49,352 nucleotides of DNA from Prochlorococcus sp. AG-424-P16. Lineage in GTDB: Bacteria > Cyanobacteriota > Cyanobacteriia > PCC-6307 > Cyanobiaceae. A model generated the notes under the pieces. The model was given only the letters and a program-made list of their open reading frames with translations. It made no database searches and was not told the origin of the DNA. Position numbers and translations under genes: made by a program. The stretch covers positions 1 through 49,352 of the forward strand of contig QCNI01000009.1 in the NCBI GenBank assembly GCA_003213255.1. The letters are read 5' to 3'. Positions 38,632 through 48,837 of this stretch are shown here, piece by piece (position 1 is the stretch's first letter; the number at the start of each line of letters is the position of its first letter).

Positions 38632-38922
38632 TTAGCAATAAACCTTATGCCCTTCTTCGGAAAGATAGTAAATTTTATTTTCTGAACTTACGAAGAAAGT
38701 TAATCCCTTATATTGTGATCTTTTAAATTTATCTAATCTAAGTTTGTGTAAATCCCAATTATCAGTACTTATGTCAGGATTAAATTCTTGTTCTTTTAAG
38801 AAAGGTACATAAGTTGGACTAATTGTTGTTTTTTGGGATAACCCTCTATTTCGTTTTGAATAAAAAAGTAATAAAAATAAAAGTACAAAAAAAAGAATTA
38901 ATAATATATTTATCATTGTCAA
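38632..38922 (-). CDS. Signal-anchored protein, unknown (96 aa)
   Basis: An N-terminal membrane anchor (MINILLILFFVLLFLLLFYS, after MT) then a basic/polar domain (LHKLRLDKFKRSQYKGLTFF, VSSENKIYYLSEEGHKVYC) that may be a small beta fold on the cytoplasmic side. The start may be Met1 or Met3. No family recognised. Confidence 0.5.
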   Translation of the reverse strand: MTMINILLILFFVLLFLLLFYSKRNRGLSQKTTISPTYVPFLKEQEFNPDISTDNWDLHKLRLDKFKRSQYKGLTFFVSSENKIYYLSEEGHKVYC

Positions 38923-39059
38923 TTTTTCTAATTTGAAAAAACTTTATTTGGAGAATCAAGAACTTTTCACAATAAATTTCTTAGTAAGTAAAAAATCCTA
39001 TTTTTATATTCTTGTATTTTTGAATACTTATCAAGGGGTTACCTAAATCAGATTATAAA

Positions 39060-39221
39060 ATGAGTCGCATTTTCAACATGACTCAAAATTCCATGAATAC
39101 TCCTTATGCAAAAAGAGTAGCTGAAAAATTTAGAGAGGCTCAAAACTATTTAAAAACTAATGGTTTGAGTAGATCAACTAAACATTTACTGGAAGATATT
39201 GAAAATTCTGTTGAAAAATAA
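39060..39221 (+). CDS. Small basic protein, unknown (53 aa)
   Basis: MSRIFNMTQNSMNTPYAKRV then AEKFREAQNYLKTNGLSRST and a short acidic helix. It may start at Met7 or Met12 instead. Its TAA overlaps the ATG of the next gene (TAATG). No family recognised. Confidence 0.5.
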   Translation: MSRIFNMTQNSMNTPYAKRVAEKFREAQNYLKTNGLSRSTKHLLEDIENSVEK

Positions 39222-39379
39222 TGCCAATACCTCCTCACTTACCACAACTGCAATATGGCTACGATGATGGCTTTACAACCATTGTTTTTGGGTTAATAGG
39301 AAGTTGCTTAGGATGTATCTTAATTTTATTAATTTCATTTTTTGAATTTAAATTCAAAAAGCAAAATAGTAAGCCTTAA
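39221..39379 (+). CDS. Single-span membrane protein, unknown (52 aa)
   Basis: MPIPPHLPQLQYGYDDGFTT then the helix IVFGLIGSCLGCILILLISF and a basic tail. GSCLGC contains a CX2C in the membrane. Translation is coupled to the preceding gene; converges with ychF. Confidence 0.5.
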   Translation: MPIPPHLPQLQYGYDDGFTTIVFGLIGSCLGCILILLISFFEFKFKKQNSKP

Positions 39380-39387
39380 GAGACTTA

Positions 39388-40479
39388 CTAAACGTTAAAT
39401 AAGAACTCCATTACATCACCTTCGTTGACAATATATTCTTTACCTTCACTTCTTAAAAGACCTTTAGTTTTTGCATTGGCAATTGAACCTGAATTAATTA
39501 AATTTTGATACGAAATAGTCTGAGCTCTTATAAACCCTTTTTCAAAATCAGTATGAATTACTCCTGCTGCCTGTGGCGCAGTCATCCCATCTTTTATTGT
39601 CCAAGCTTTTGTCTCCTTTTCTCCGGTAGTGAAATAAGTTTTTAATCCCAATAATTTATATGTTGATCTAATTAATGAACTTAACCCCCCTTCTTCTACT
39701 CCTAAGCCAATAAGGTAGTCTTTTTTATCTTCTGGTTCTAACTCTATTAATTCAGATTCGACTTGCGCTGATATTTTTATACATTCTGTATTTTCATTGC
39801 TTGCAAAACTCTGAACTGTTGATGAAAAATCATTTCCTTCAGCTAAATCATTTTCATTCAAATTAGTTGCGTAAATAATTGGTTTAGCAGTAAGGAAGCC
39901 TAATTGCTTAATTATTAAATTTTCTTCTTCATTTAAAGATATTGATCTAACTGAAAGGCCTTTCTCTAGCTCTTCTTCAATTTTTTCTAGTAAGGTATCT
40001 TCTTTAGCTGCCTCTTTACTAGTTCTAACCTGTTTTTTAATTCTTTCTCTTCTTTTTTGGAGTTGAGATAAATCAGCTAAATTCAATTCCAGATTAATTA
40101 TCTCAATGTCATCCAGGGGATCTACCTTTCCAGAAACATGAATTACATCACTATCTTCAAAGCACCTTACAACATGAACTATTGCATCAACCTCCCTAAT
40201 ATTTGATAAAAATTTATTTCCCAAACCTTCGCCTTTACTAGCACCTTTTACTAGTCCTGCGATATCTACAAATTCAATTTTTGTTGGGATGATATTTTGG
40301 CTAGAACTTAAATTACCTAACTCTTGCAACCTTTGATCTGGGACTGAAACTATGCCTTTATTAGGTTCTATAGTACAAAAGGGAAAATTAGCCGCTTGGG
40401 CCTTAGCATTTTCTACAAGTGCATTAAATAGAGTTGATTTTCCAACATTTGGTAATCCAATAATACCTGCTTTTAACAT
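39388..40479 (-). CDS. ychF: Ribosome-binding ATPase YchF
   Basis: Obg-family P-loop ATPase (363 residues) associated with ribosomes and redox-stress responses. G1 is GIIGLPNVGKSTLFNAL, G3 region IEFVDIAGLVKGASKGEGLG, and the base-recognition segment is ATNLNEND, with NxxE in place of NKxD as expected for an ATP-preferring enzyme. A helical arm (residues about 140-200) and C-terminal TGS domain (KAWTIKDGMTAPQAAGVIHT, DFEKGFIRAQTISY) follow. Length and order are normal. Divergent from the HlyD-type gene. Confidence 0.95.
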   Translation of the reverse strand: MLKAGIIGLPNVGKSTLFNALVENAKAQAANFPFCTIEPNKGIVSVPDQRLQELGNLSSSQNIIPTKIEFVDIAGLVKGASKGEGLGNKFLSNIREVDAIVHVVRCFEDSDVIHVSGKVDPLDDIEIINLELNLADLSQLQKRRERIKKQVRTSKEAAKEDTLLEKIEEELEKGLSVRSISLNEEENLIIKQLGFLTAKPIIYATNLNENDLAEGNDFSSTVQSFASNENTECIKISAQVESELIELEPEDKKDYLIGLGVEEGGLSSLIRSTYKLLGLKTYFTTGEKETKAWTIKDGMTAPQAAGVIHTDFEKGFIRAQTISYQNLINSGSIANAKTKGLLRSEGKEYIVNEGDVMEFLFNV

Positions 40480-40623
40480 TTGAAAAAACTTATGGAAAAA
40501 TTATCAAGAAAACATCTTCTAGTAATATAGTATTTACTTAACCAATCTTGGATAAGTTAATTATAATCGTCTTGATTATTTATTTAGTTCCTAAATATTC
40601 TCTACTTCTGCTTTTAAAAAGAA

Positions 40624-41685
40624 ATGTTTGATTTAATAAAAAAAAATATAAATCTAAGAAGTGGAATTATATTGCTTTCTCTAGCTATATTTTTCGTTTT
40701 TATAACCAATTCCTTCAAGAAAAATAAGTCAAAAGATATTTCTGATTTTGTAGTTCAAGTTGAAAAAGGAATCCTCTCAGATTCAATTAATACTAGTGGT
40801 GAAGTAAAAGCAATAAGGACAAGCAATATTGGGCCTCGAAAGCAAGGCGTAATAAAAGAAATCAAAGTAGATGAGGGCGATCTTGTAAAAAAAGATCAGG
40901 TTTTAGCTTCTCTTGATGATGAAGATTTTATCTATAAAATTGAAGAACTTGAATTAAATGTAGAAAAACAAAAATCTGAATTTTTAAGAAGGGAATATTT
41001 ATATCAAGAAGGCGCAGTAAGTAAAGAAGACTATGAAAGTTATAAAAATAACTACAACATTAGTAGCGCAAAACTTAATGATGCAAAAGCTGAAAAAAGT
41101 TTCTATCTAATTAAAGCTCCTTATGGAGGAAAGATAACTGCAAAATATGCTGAGATAGGATCTTATGTCACACCAAGTACAAACTTAAGTTCAGACCCTA
41201 AAACCAAAAACTTTATTTTTGAACTATCAGAGGGCCTAGAAATTGTTGCTAAAGTTCCTGAGAGTGACATTGGCAGAATAAAAATAGGTCAAGAAGCCTC
41301 AGTAAGAATTGAGGCTTATCCCTCAAAAAAATATAGAGCCATAGTTAAAAAAATAGCTACAAGAGCTGTAAAAGATAATAATGTAACCTCATTCGAAGTA
41401 ACTTTAAATTTTAAAGATATTTCTGAAGAAATTAAAATTGGAATGACTGCAGATCTTGAATTTAGAGTCGAAGGTAATGAAGAAAAAATCTTAGTACCAA
41501 CAGTTGCTATTGTCACTGAAAAAGGTGAAAAAGGAATTTTGAAAGTTGATAAAAACAATTCTCCCAAATTTGAAAAAATCGAAATTGGTACTAGTAGTGG
41601 AAATAAAACTTCAGTAATTGATGGATTAGAACCTGGAGAGCAAATCTTTATTGATATTCCACCTTGGGCTAAGAAGAGAAAATGA
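40624..41685 (+). CDS. HlyD/RND-type membrane fusion protein
   Basis: A 353-residue periplasmic adaptor anchored by one N-terminal helix (GIILLSLAIFFVFITNSF). Lipoyl-like half-motifs are present: GVIKEIKVDEGDLVKKDQVL and APYGGKITAKYAEIGSYV, either side of a coiled-coil hairpin (about residues 105-160). A beta-barrel domain follows. Such adaptors join an inner-membrane ABC or RND pump to an outer-membrane channel; no pump gene is adjacent. Its stop overlaps the polA start (ATGA), so the two are co-translated although functionally unrelated. Confidence 0.85.
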   Translation: MFDLIKKNINLRSGIILLSLAIFFVFITNSFKKNKSKDISDFVVQVEKGILSDSINTSGEVKAIRTSNIGPRKQGVIKEIKVDEGDLVKKDQVLASLDDEDFIYKIEELELNVEKQKSEFLRREYLYQEGAVSKEDYESYKNNYNISSAKLNDAKAEKSFYLIKAPYGGKITAKYAEIGSYVTPSTNLSSDPKTKNFIFELSEGLEIVAKVPESDIGRIKIGQEASVRIEAYPSKKYRAIVKKIATRAVKDNNVTSFEVTLNFKDISEEIKIGMTADLEFRVEGNEEKILVPTVAIVTEKGEKGILKVDKNNSPKFEKIEIGTSSGNKTSVIDGLEPGEQIFIDIPPWAKKRK

Positions 41686-44612
41686 GTTTAAAATCTGAAA
41701 ACTCTAAAAAACCAATTTTACTTTTAGTCGATGGCCACTCACTTGCTTTTAGAAGCTTCTATGCATTTAGCAAAGGGATTGATGGAGGTTTAACTACCAA
41801 AGAGGGATTTCCAACAAGTGTCACTTATGGATTTCTAAAAAGCCTTCTGGATAATTGTAAAAATATTAGTCCTGAGGGTGTTTGTATTACGTTTGATACC
41901 GAAAAACCTACTTTCAGACATGAATTAGATCCAAATTATAAGGCCAATAGAGATGTAGCACCAGATGTTTTTTTTCAGGATATTGAACAACTAGAAATCA
42001 TTTTAGAAGAAAGCCTTAATTTACCAATTTTTAAATCTCCAGGATACGAAGCAGATGATCTCCTAGGCACAATTGCAAATGATGCTTCTTCTAAAGGATG
42101 GTGCGTGAATATTCTTTCTGGAGATAGGGACTTATTTCAATTAGTAGATGATCAAAAAGATATTTATGTACTTTATATGGGTGGTGGTCCATATGCGAAA
42201 AGTGGAAATCCAACTCTTATGAATGAAAAAGGAGTAAAAGAAAAATTAGGTGTTGCGCCAGAAAGAGTAGTTGATCTCAAAGCCCTAACTGGTGATAGTT
42301 CTGATAATATTCCAGGTATTAAAGGAGTAGGGCCAAAAACTGCAATTAATCTACTAAAAGAGAGCGATACGCTTGATGGAATCTATCAGGCTTTGGACAA
42401 GATTCAGCAGAACAACGATAAGAAATATAAAGGATTCATCAAAGGTTCAGTTATAGAAAAGCTCAGAAACGATAAACATAATGCTTTTCTATCTAGGGAT
42501 TTAGCAAAAATAAATACTGAGGTGCCTTTAATTTTAAATAACGGTTATGAATTAAAAAATATAAATCAAGAACTACTTTCAGAGTCACTGAAAAAATTAG
42601 AACTATCAACACTACTTAGACAAATTGATATTTTCAATTCAACTTTCAGCAAAGGTGGTTTTGACAAAAATAATGTAGCTAAAGAGGAGGAGAAGGCATC
42701 AATAGTCGCAGGCAATAATGAATTAGAAAATAGTGAAAATAAAATCCCTAAAATCAACGTAACTGTTGTAAATGATTTCGAATTACTTGATAAATTAATT
42801 CAAAGATTAGACAAGACCAATGAGATAGTTTCTTTAGATACAGAGACCAATAGTTTGAATCCAATTGATGCGGAACTTGTTGGGATAGGGTTATGTCTTG
42901 GAGAAGAAAATGATGATTTATTTTATATACCTCTAGGTCATCAAACAAAAAAAGAGACCCCTAATCAATTATCAATTGAAGATGTTTTCTCAAAACTAAG
43001 AACTTGGATAGAAGATCCGAAAAAAGAAAAGGCACTCCAAAATTCTAAATTTGATAGGCAAATATTTTTTAATCATGGACTTGATCTTAAAGGCGTAACC
43101 TTTGACACCTTGTTAGCAGACTATCTTCTTAATAACCAGGAGAAGCATGGGTTAAGTGAAATTTGTTTTAGATTATTTGGATTTAAGCCCCCTTCATTTA
43201 AGGAAACAGTTGGAAAAAATAAAGACTTTTCATCTGTTGATATTGATGAAGCGAGTATTTACTGCGGTTATGATGTATTTCTAACTTTTAAGATTGTCAA
43301 AATTTTTAAAGAAAGATTTTCAAATGAAAAAGATGAATTAATTAAATTGTTCGAAGAAATCGAACTTCCTTTAGAGCCGGTATTGTCCCAAATGGAAATG
43401 AATGGCATATCCATCGACATCCCTTATTTGAATGAACTCTCAAAAGAACTAAAAAATACCTTAGAAGATATTGAAAGCAAAGTTTATGAATTGGCAGAAG
43501 AGAATTTTAATCTATCTTCACCGAAACAACTTGGTGAGATCTTGTTTGAAAAATTAAATTTGGACAAAAAGAAATCACGGAAAACAAAAACAGGATGGAG
43601 CACAGACGCAGTAGTTCTTGAAAGATTAGTAGACGAACATGAAATAATCCAACATTTAATAAAACACAGAACTCTTAGCAAATTACTTAGCACCTATATT
43701 GATGCTCTCCCAAATCTTATTAACGAAAAGACAGGAAGAGTTCATACAAACTTTAATCAAGCTGCTACAGCGACTGGGAGACTAAGTAGTAGCAGTCCTA
43801 ATCTTCAAAATATCCCTGTTAGGACTGAATTTAGTAGGAGAATAAGAAAAGCATTCTTGCCTGAAAAAAATTGGAAACTTTTATCAGCTGATTATTCTCA
43901 GATCGAATTAAGAATACTCGCTCACTTAGCGGATGAAGAAATACTAATAAATGCGTTTCATAAAAATGATGACATTCATTCTTTGACTGCAAGATTAATT
44001 TTTGAGAAAGAAGAAATATCGTCCGACGAAAGGAGAGTTGGGAAAACAATAAATTTTGGAGTTATCTATGGTATGGGTATAAAAAAGTTTGCCCGTTCAA
44101 CAGGAGTAAGTACTCCTGAGGCAAAAGAATTCCTAATAAAATACAAAGAAAGATATTCCAAAATTTTTAAATTTCTTGAACTCCAAGAAAGGCTTGCCTT
44201 ATCAAAAGGTTATGTAAAAACAATTTTTGGTCGAAAGAGGGAATTTAAGTTTGATAAAAATGGACTAGGAAGACTAATAGGAAAAGATCCTTACGAAATT
44301 GACTTGCAATCCGCAAGAAGGGCTGGCATGGAAGCACAGTCATTAAGAGCCGCTGCTAATGCACCAATTCAGGGTTCAAGTGCAGACATTATTAAAATCG
44401 CAATGGTTCAACTAAATAAGAAATTCATAGAAATGAATGTTCCCGCAAAAATGCTTTTACAAGTACATGATGAATTATTGTTTGAAGTTGAACCAGATTC
44501 TTTGGAAATTACGACGAAATTAGTAAAGAAGACTATGGAAGATTGTGTAAAATTAAACGTACCTCTTTTAGTTGATATTGGCATTGGAGACAATTGGATG
44601 GAGACAAAATAA
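41682..44612 (+). CDS. polA: DNA polymerase I
   Basis: Repair and Okazaki-fragment polymerase, 976 residues. The 5'-3' exonuclease domain is residues 1 to about 300 (LLVDGHSLAFRSFYAF, GYEADDLLGTIA, LTGDSSDNIPGIKGVGPKTA). The 3'-5' exonuclease domain retains its acidic pair in SLDTETNSLNP near 385, so proofreading may be active. The polymerase part has motif A LSADYSQIELRILAHLADEE (about 735), the O helix RRVGKTINFGVIYGMG (about 784) and motif C LLQVHDELLFEVE (about 925). All core residues are present. Confidence 0.96.
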   Translation: MSLKSENSKKPILLLVDGHSLAFRSFYAFSKGIDGGLTTKEGFPTSVTYGFLKSLLDNCKNISPEGVCITFDTEKPTFRHELDPNYKANRDVAPDVFFQDIEQLEIILEESLNLPIFKSPGYEADDLLGTIANDASSKGWCVNILSGDRDLFQLVDDQKDIYVLYMGGGPYAKSGNPTLMNEKGVKEKLGVAPERVVDLKALTGDSSDNIPGIKGVGPKTAINLLKESDTLDGIYQALDKIQQNNDKKYKGFIKGSVIEKLRNDKHNAFLSRDLAKINTEVPLILNNGYELKNINQELLSESLKKLELSTLLRQIDIFNSTFSKGGFDKNNVAKEEEKASIVAGNNELENSENKIPKINVTVVNDFELLDKLIQRLDKTNEIVSLDTETNSLNPIDAELVGIGLCLGEENDDLFYIPLGHQTKKETPNQLSIEDVFSKLRTWIEDPKKEKALQNSKFDRQIFFNHGLDLKGVTFDTLLADYLLNNQEKHGLSEICFRLFGFKPPSFKETVGKNKDFSSVDIDEASIYCGYDVFLTFKIVKIFKERFSNEKDELIKLFEEIELPLEPVLSQMEMNGISIDIPYLNELSKELKNTLEDIESKVYELAEENFNLSSPKQLGEILFEKLNLDKKKSRKTKTGWSTDAVVLERLVDEHEIIQHLIKHRTLSKLLSTYIDALPNLINEKTGRVHTNFNQAATATGRLSSSSPNLQNIPVRTEFSRRIRKAFLPEKNWKLLSADYSQIELRILAHLADEEILINAFHKNDDIHSLTARLIFEKEEISSDERRVGKTINFGVIYGMGIKKFARSTGVSTPEAKEFLIKYKERYSKIFKFLELQERLALSKGYVKTIFGRKREFKFDKNGLGRLIGKDPYEIDLQSARRAGMEAQSLRAAANAPIQGSSADIIKIAMVQLNKKFIEMNVPAKMLLQVHDELLFEVEPDSLEITTKLVKKTMEDCVKLNVPLLVDIGIGDNWMETK

Positions 44613-44636
44613 ACCTTATGAAATACTTTATTTAAG

Positions 44637-46106
44637 ATGATCAAACTTTTTAATACTTTAAGCAAAAGAGTTGAGGTTTTTAAGCCTATAGATGATGTAG
44701 TAAAAATTTATTGTTGTGGAGTAACTGTTTATGATTTATGTCATCTTGGTCATGCCAGAAGTTATATAGCTTGGGATGTATTGAGAAGATTTTTAATTTA
44801 CAGTGATTTTAAAGTTAAGTATGTTCAAAATTTTACGGATATTGATGACAAGATCCTAAAAAGAGCGAAAGAAGAAAGCAGTTCAATGAAGGAAGTATCT
44901 GAAAAGAATATCATTGAATTTCATAAAGATATGGATTCTTTAGGGATAATGCGTCCGGATAGTATGCCCAGAGCAACAAATCATATATGCAATATCTGCT
45001 CCTTTATAACAATCCTTGAGGACAAAGGTTACGCATACTCTAGGGATGGAGATGTTTATTATTCTGTTTTTAAAAATAAAAATTATGGAAAGCTAAGTAA
45101 TCAAAATATACAAGAACAAAATATCAATCAGCAAGGAAGAATGGCTAATGATGAAAATAGTAAAAAATTAAATCCGCAAGATTTTGCACTATGGAAAAAA
45201 GCAAAAGATGATGAACCATTTTTTGATTCGCCATGGGGTAGAGGTAGGCCGGGATGGCATATTGAATGTTCGGCGATGGTTAAAGATGAATTAGGAGATA
45301 CTATCGATATCCATTTAGGTGGTTCTGATTTGATTTTTCCACATCATGAGAATGAAATCGCCCAATCAGAAGCGGCTAATGGAAAAAAGCTAGCAAATTA
45401 TTGGTTACACAATGGAATGGTCAATGTAAATGGACAAAAGATGAGTAAATCCCTGAAAAATTTTAAAACTATCAGAGAGCTAATAAAGTCAGGTATAAGC
45501 CCTATGACTTTGCGATATTTTGTTATGACTGTGAATTATAGAAAACCACTTGATTTTTCTGAAGAAGCTTTAAGGAGTGCTTCAGAAGCTTGGAAGAACA
45601 TAAATATTGCCCTCTCTTTTATGGACCTTACAAAAGGTGCTCTAAATTCTATTGATAAAAATGAATCTATCGGAGAAGAATATAAAGAGAAAATAAGATT
45701 TGAATTATCTCAAAAAAAGCTTAAATTTTCTGAGGCTCTGGGAAATGACCTTAATACAGCTGGTGCTATTGCAATTATTTACGATTTAGCAAAACCATTA
45801 AAAAACTTTTTAAACCAATTTCAAAGGGTAGAAGGTTTTAAAATAAACCTAAATGAAAAATTCTTTCTAATTCAGAATTTTAAAACTCTTGAAAAGTTGA
45901 CTGAGGTACTTGGTCTTAAAAAAGAGGTTTTAGTAAAAGAAAGTAAAATAAAAGAAGAAGAAATATCATCGCTTATTAATGAAAGATTGAAAGCAAAAAT
46001 TGAAAAGAATTATGCGAGGGCTGATGAAATTAGGAATTTATTAAAAGAAAAAGGTATTGAACTTATTGATCAATCAAGGGAAATAACGACATGGATAAGG
46101 GTCTAA
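44637..46106 (+). CDS. cysS: Cysteinyl-tRNA synthetase
   Basis: Charges tRNA-Cys. The 489-residue class I synthetase has CCGVTVYDLCHLGHARSYIA with the HIGH-type HLGH near residue 33, zinc-ligand Cys/His in GWHIECSAM and FPHHENEIAQ, and KMSKSLKNF near 267. The DALR-like helical C-terminal domain is present. The start at 44637 is 24 bases after polA. Confidence 0.95.
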   Translation: MIKLFNTLSKRVEVFKPIDDVVKIYCCGVTVYDLCHLGHARSYIAWDVLRRFLIYSDFKVKYVQNFTDIDDKILKRAKEESSSMKEVSEKNIIEFHKDMDSLGIMRPDSMPRATNHICNICSFITILEDKGYAYSRDGDVYYSVFKNKNYGKLSNQNIQEQNINQQGRMANDENSKKLNPQDFALWKKAKDDEPFFDSPWGRGRPGWHIECSAMVKDELGDTIDIHLGGSDLIFPHHENEIAQSEAANGKKLANYWLHNGMVNVNGQKMSKSLKNFKTIRELIKSGISPMTLRYFVMTVNYRKPLDFSEEALRSASEAWKNINIALSFMDLTKGALNSIDKNESIGEEYKEKIRFELSQKKLKFSEALGNDLNTAGAIAIIYDLAKPLKNFLNQFQRVEGFKINLNEKFFLIQNFKTLEKLTEVLGLKKEVLVKESKIKEEEISSLINERLKAKIEKNYARADEIRNLLKEKGIELIDQSREITTWIRV

Positions 46107-46188
46107 ATTTTAAGAAAAAAACCAATTTGAAATTTTTGTTTTTTAAATACACCTTTAAATGGGAAGATATTAGAAATATCAGAGAAAA

Positions 46189-47418
46189 TTGAAATACATT
46201 ACTGTGCTCGGTTCTACTGGTTCAATAGGAACTCAAACTCTCGAAATAGCTAGTGAGCAGCCTGATAAATTTAAAGCCGTAGCTCTTTCTGCAAGAAGAA
46301 ATATTAATCTATTAACAGAACAAGTTAAAATTCATAAACCAGAAGTAGTTGCGATTGAGGATGAAAATCTCATAGAGGATTTAAAAGATAATATTAATAA
46401 CTTAGATTTAGATGGTGCTCCTTTGGTTTTAGGCGGAAAGCAGGGGATTAACGCAGTTGCAGCTTGGGACAAGGCAGATACTGTGGTAACAGGAATAGTA
46501 GGCTGTGCAGGTTTAATTCCAACAATGTCAGCAATTAATGCGGGGAAAAATATTGCACTTGCTAACAAAGAAACTTTGATTGCTGCAGGGCCAATTGTTA
46601 TTCCTGCAATAAAGAAAAATAATAGTAGGCTTTTACCTGCTGATTCAGAACACTCTGCTATCTTTCAATGTTTACAAGGATTACCTAATTATGAAAATGC
46701 AGATTTTTCAACAGGAAAGATGCCCAAGGGTTTAAAAGCCATACATTTAACAGCTTCTGGTGGTGCTTTCAGAGATTGGGCCGTTGAGGACTTAAAACAT
46801 GTCACAGTGGAAGATGCGACTTCTCATCCCAATTGGGATATGGGAAAAAAAATAACTGTAGATTCTGCAACTCTTATGAATAAAGGATTAGAAGTTATAG
46901 AAGCTCATTATTTATTTGGGACCTCTTACGAAAATATCGAAATAGTTATCCACCCTCAAAGTATTATTCATTCAATGATTGAGATGGAAGATTCTTCAGT
47001 ATTAGCTCAATTAGGTTGGCCAGACATGAAGCTGCCAATTTTATATGCGATGAGTTGGCCTGAAAGATTTAAAACAAATTGGAAAAGATTAAACCTAAGT
47101 GAAATTGGAAAATTAACTTTTAAAGAGCCAGACAAGTTTAAATATCCATGCATGGGACTTGCCTATGCCGCAGGAAAATCTTCTGGGACTATGCCTGCAG
47201 TCTTAAATGCTGCTAATGAAATGGCTGTTGAACAATTCCTTGAAGAAAAAATTTCTTTTCAAGAAATTCCAACATTTATAAGTAAAGCTTGTGAATCACA
47301 TATGGAGAGTTTGAATTTAAGTCCAGAATTGGAGGATATTCTTGAAGTAGACAACTGGGCCAGACTCTTTGTTAAAGAAGAAATTAAAAAAGGCAAAAAA
47401 TACGTAAGTATTGGATAA
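46189..47418 (+). CDS. dxr: 1-deoxy-D-xylulose 5-phosphate reductoisomerase
   Basis: Second step of the non-mevalonate isoprenoid pathway, making MEP from DXP with NADPH; feeds carotenoid and chlorophyll side-chain synthesis. The 409-residue protein has the NADPH fold at its start ([20 protein letters not shown]), [28 protein letters not shown] with the metal and substrate residues, and [20 protein letters not shown]. The start is TTG at 46189. Followed after 2 bases by the ferredoxin-like gene. Confidence 0.95.
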   Translation: MKYITVLGSTGSIGTQTLEIASEQPDKFKAVALSARRNINLLTEQVKIHKPEVVAIEDENLIEDLKDNINNLDLDGAPLVLGGKQGINAVAAWDKADTVVTGIVGCAGLIPTMSAINAGKNIALANKETLIAAGPIVIPAIKKNNSRLLPADSEHSAIFQCLQGLPNYENADFSTGKMPKGLKAIHLTASGGAFRDWAVEDLKHVTVEDATSHPNWDMGKKITVDSATLMNKGLEVIEAHYLFGTSYENIEIVIHPQSIIHSMIEMEDSSVLAQLGWPDMKLPILYAMSWPERFKTNWKRLNLSEIGKLTFKEPDKFKYPCMGLAYAAGKSSGTMPAVLNAANEMAVEQFLEEKISFQEIPTFISKACESHMESLNLSPELEDILEVDNWARLFVKEEIKKGKKYVSIG

Positions 47419-47420
47419 AA

Positions 47421-47762
47421 GTGAATATTAAAAAGCATCTTCTACTATGCGCAACACCTACAAAACAGAAATGCTTTAAAGGCAATGAAGGTCAAAAAAC
47501 ATGGGAAAGTCTGAAAAAGACTTTAAAAAAATTTGAGAATGATCCTTGTTCAAAAAACGTTCATATATTAAGGTCAAAAGCTGACTGTTTAAGGATATGT
47601 AAGAACGGCCCAATTCTTCTTGTGTGGCCTGATGGTATTTGGTACGAGAAAGTTTCTCCAGAAAAAATTTCAGAAATTTTTATCTCACATATTATTAACG
47701 GAAAACCAATAGAAAAATGGATTTTCAAAAAAACACCATTTATAAATAGTCCTAGATACTAA
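47421..47762 (+). CDS. Thioredoxin-like [2Fe-2S] ferredoxin
   Basis: A 113-residue protein of the thioredoxin-fold [2Fe-2S] type, likely an electron carrier or cluster donor. Cys residues at 10 and 18 (HLLLCATPTKQKC) and at 56 and 60 (ADCLRICKNGPILLVWPDG) are placed as the four ligands; a fifth Cys is at 43. The CRICKNGP block is characteristic. The start is GTG at 47421. It is close behind dxr; MEP-pathway enzymes downstream of dxr are iron-sulfur proteins, so a supporting role is conceivable. The end overlaps the convergent hydrolase gene by 11 bases. Confidence 0.82.
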   Translation: MNIKKHLLLCATPTKQKCFKGNEGQKTWESLKKTLKKFENDPCSKNVHILRSKADCLRICKNGPILLVWPDGIWYEKVSPEKISEIFISHIINGKPIEKWIFKKTPFINSPRY

Positions 47763-48837
47763 TAAACCAGTTCTTTACAACTTCGTCTGACCAGCACCCA
47801 TTAATAGAATGAAAACCATTATGACCTCCTTTTTCAGTTATAAAAATAGTAAATTTATCAATAAATTTCCCTCTTAAATTCAAAGTTGCATTATATGGAA
47901 CCCAAGGATCATCCTTGGCATGAATAAAAAGCATTTGAGGTAATTTTTTTATTGAGTTTTGGATTCTAAATATTGGAGAAGCTTTAACATAATAATCTTC
48001 TAAAGAATTAAATCCCCAACTTGGAGCTGTAAATTTCTGATCAAATTCCCTTATACTTTTTAAAGCTCTAATTTTTTTTCTTAATTTCTCATTATTAGGA
48101 ATTTGGCCTTCATCATTAAATCCATCCCATAACTGATTTTTTAAGCGATGAAGTAACCATTTTTGGTAGATATAATTTCTAGATTTTTCAATACATAGAC
48201 TGCATGATGATAAATCTAAAGGGCTACTCACACAGGCTAGGCCATCTAAAAGTTTTTCTCCTTTATTTTCATCGTAATCTAAGCAGGCATTTAGAAGAAT
48301 TGTTCCGCCTAAAGATAATCCAACTCCGTAAATTGGAATATTATTCATCTTAAGGAGATCTTTAAACTCTAAATTAATGAATTTTTTAAAATAATTAATT
48401 GCTGAAATAACATCACTGGAGCATCTAGCACAATAATTTCCTTTAGCTAAATATCTCGCTGATCCAGATCCTCTTAGATTTAATTTAAGAACTCCAAAAC
48501 CATTATTTGCTAATTTCCTAGATATTCTTCTTAAACCAAACCGTTTAGTTGAGCCCCCTAAACCATGTGTAACGATTACAAAACCCCTAAGTGAATTTAA
48601 GTTTTCAGGTAATTCTAAAAAACCTAAAAGATAATCACATTCAAATTTTTTAGAAAGAATTTTATTAATCGGAAAGAATATTTTTTTATTTTTTTTTGAT
48701 TTACCAAAATCAATTACAAAAGTATCTCTCAAAGTTTGTAAGTCGCCACCTATCCAAGGTAAGACTTCTCGAAATGGCTTATTTTTTAAGTAATCTGAAA
48801 AACTAAAAGATATACTATTATTTCTCTCCAACTCCAA
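47752..48837 (-). CDS. YheT-type alpha/beta hydrolase
   Basis: A 361-residue alpha/beta hydrolase. The oxyanion region is FVIVTHGLGGSTKRFGLRRI, the NLRGSGSA loop follows, the nucleophile elbow is GVGLSLGGTI (Ser), the acid is in FIHAKDDPWVP (Asp), and the His is in GGHNGFHSI. The order and length match the YheT/AB-hydrolase-4 group, whose substrates are likely lipid or ester compounds. Its start overlaps the end of pntB by 20 bases, so it may be translated with pntB. Confidence 0.85.
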   Translation of the reverse strand: MELERNNSISFSFSDYLKNKPFREVLPWIGGDLQTLRDTFVIDFGKSKKNKKIFFPINKILSKKFECDYLLGFLELPENLNSLRGFVIVTHGLGGSTKRFGLRRISRKLANNGFGVLKLNLRGSGSARYLAKGNYCARCSSDVISAINYFKKFINLEFKDLLKMNNIPIYGVGLSLGGTILLNACLDYDENKGEKLLDGLACVSSPLDLSSCSLCIEKSRNYIYQKWLLHRLKNQLWDGFNDEGQIPNNEKLRKKIRALKSIREFDQKFTAPSWGFNSLEDYYVKASPIFRIQNSIKKLPQMLFIHAKDDPWVPYNATLNLRGKFIDKFTIFITEKGGHNGFHSINGCWSDEVVKNWFISI

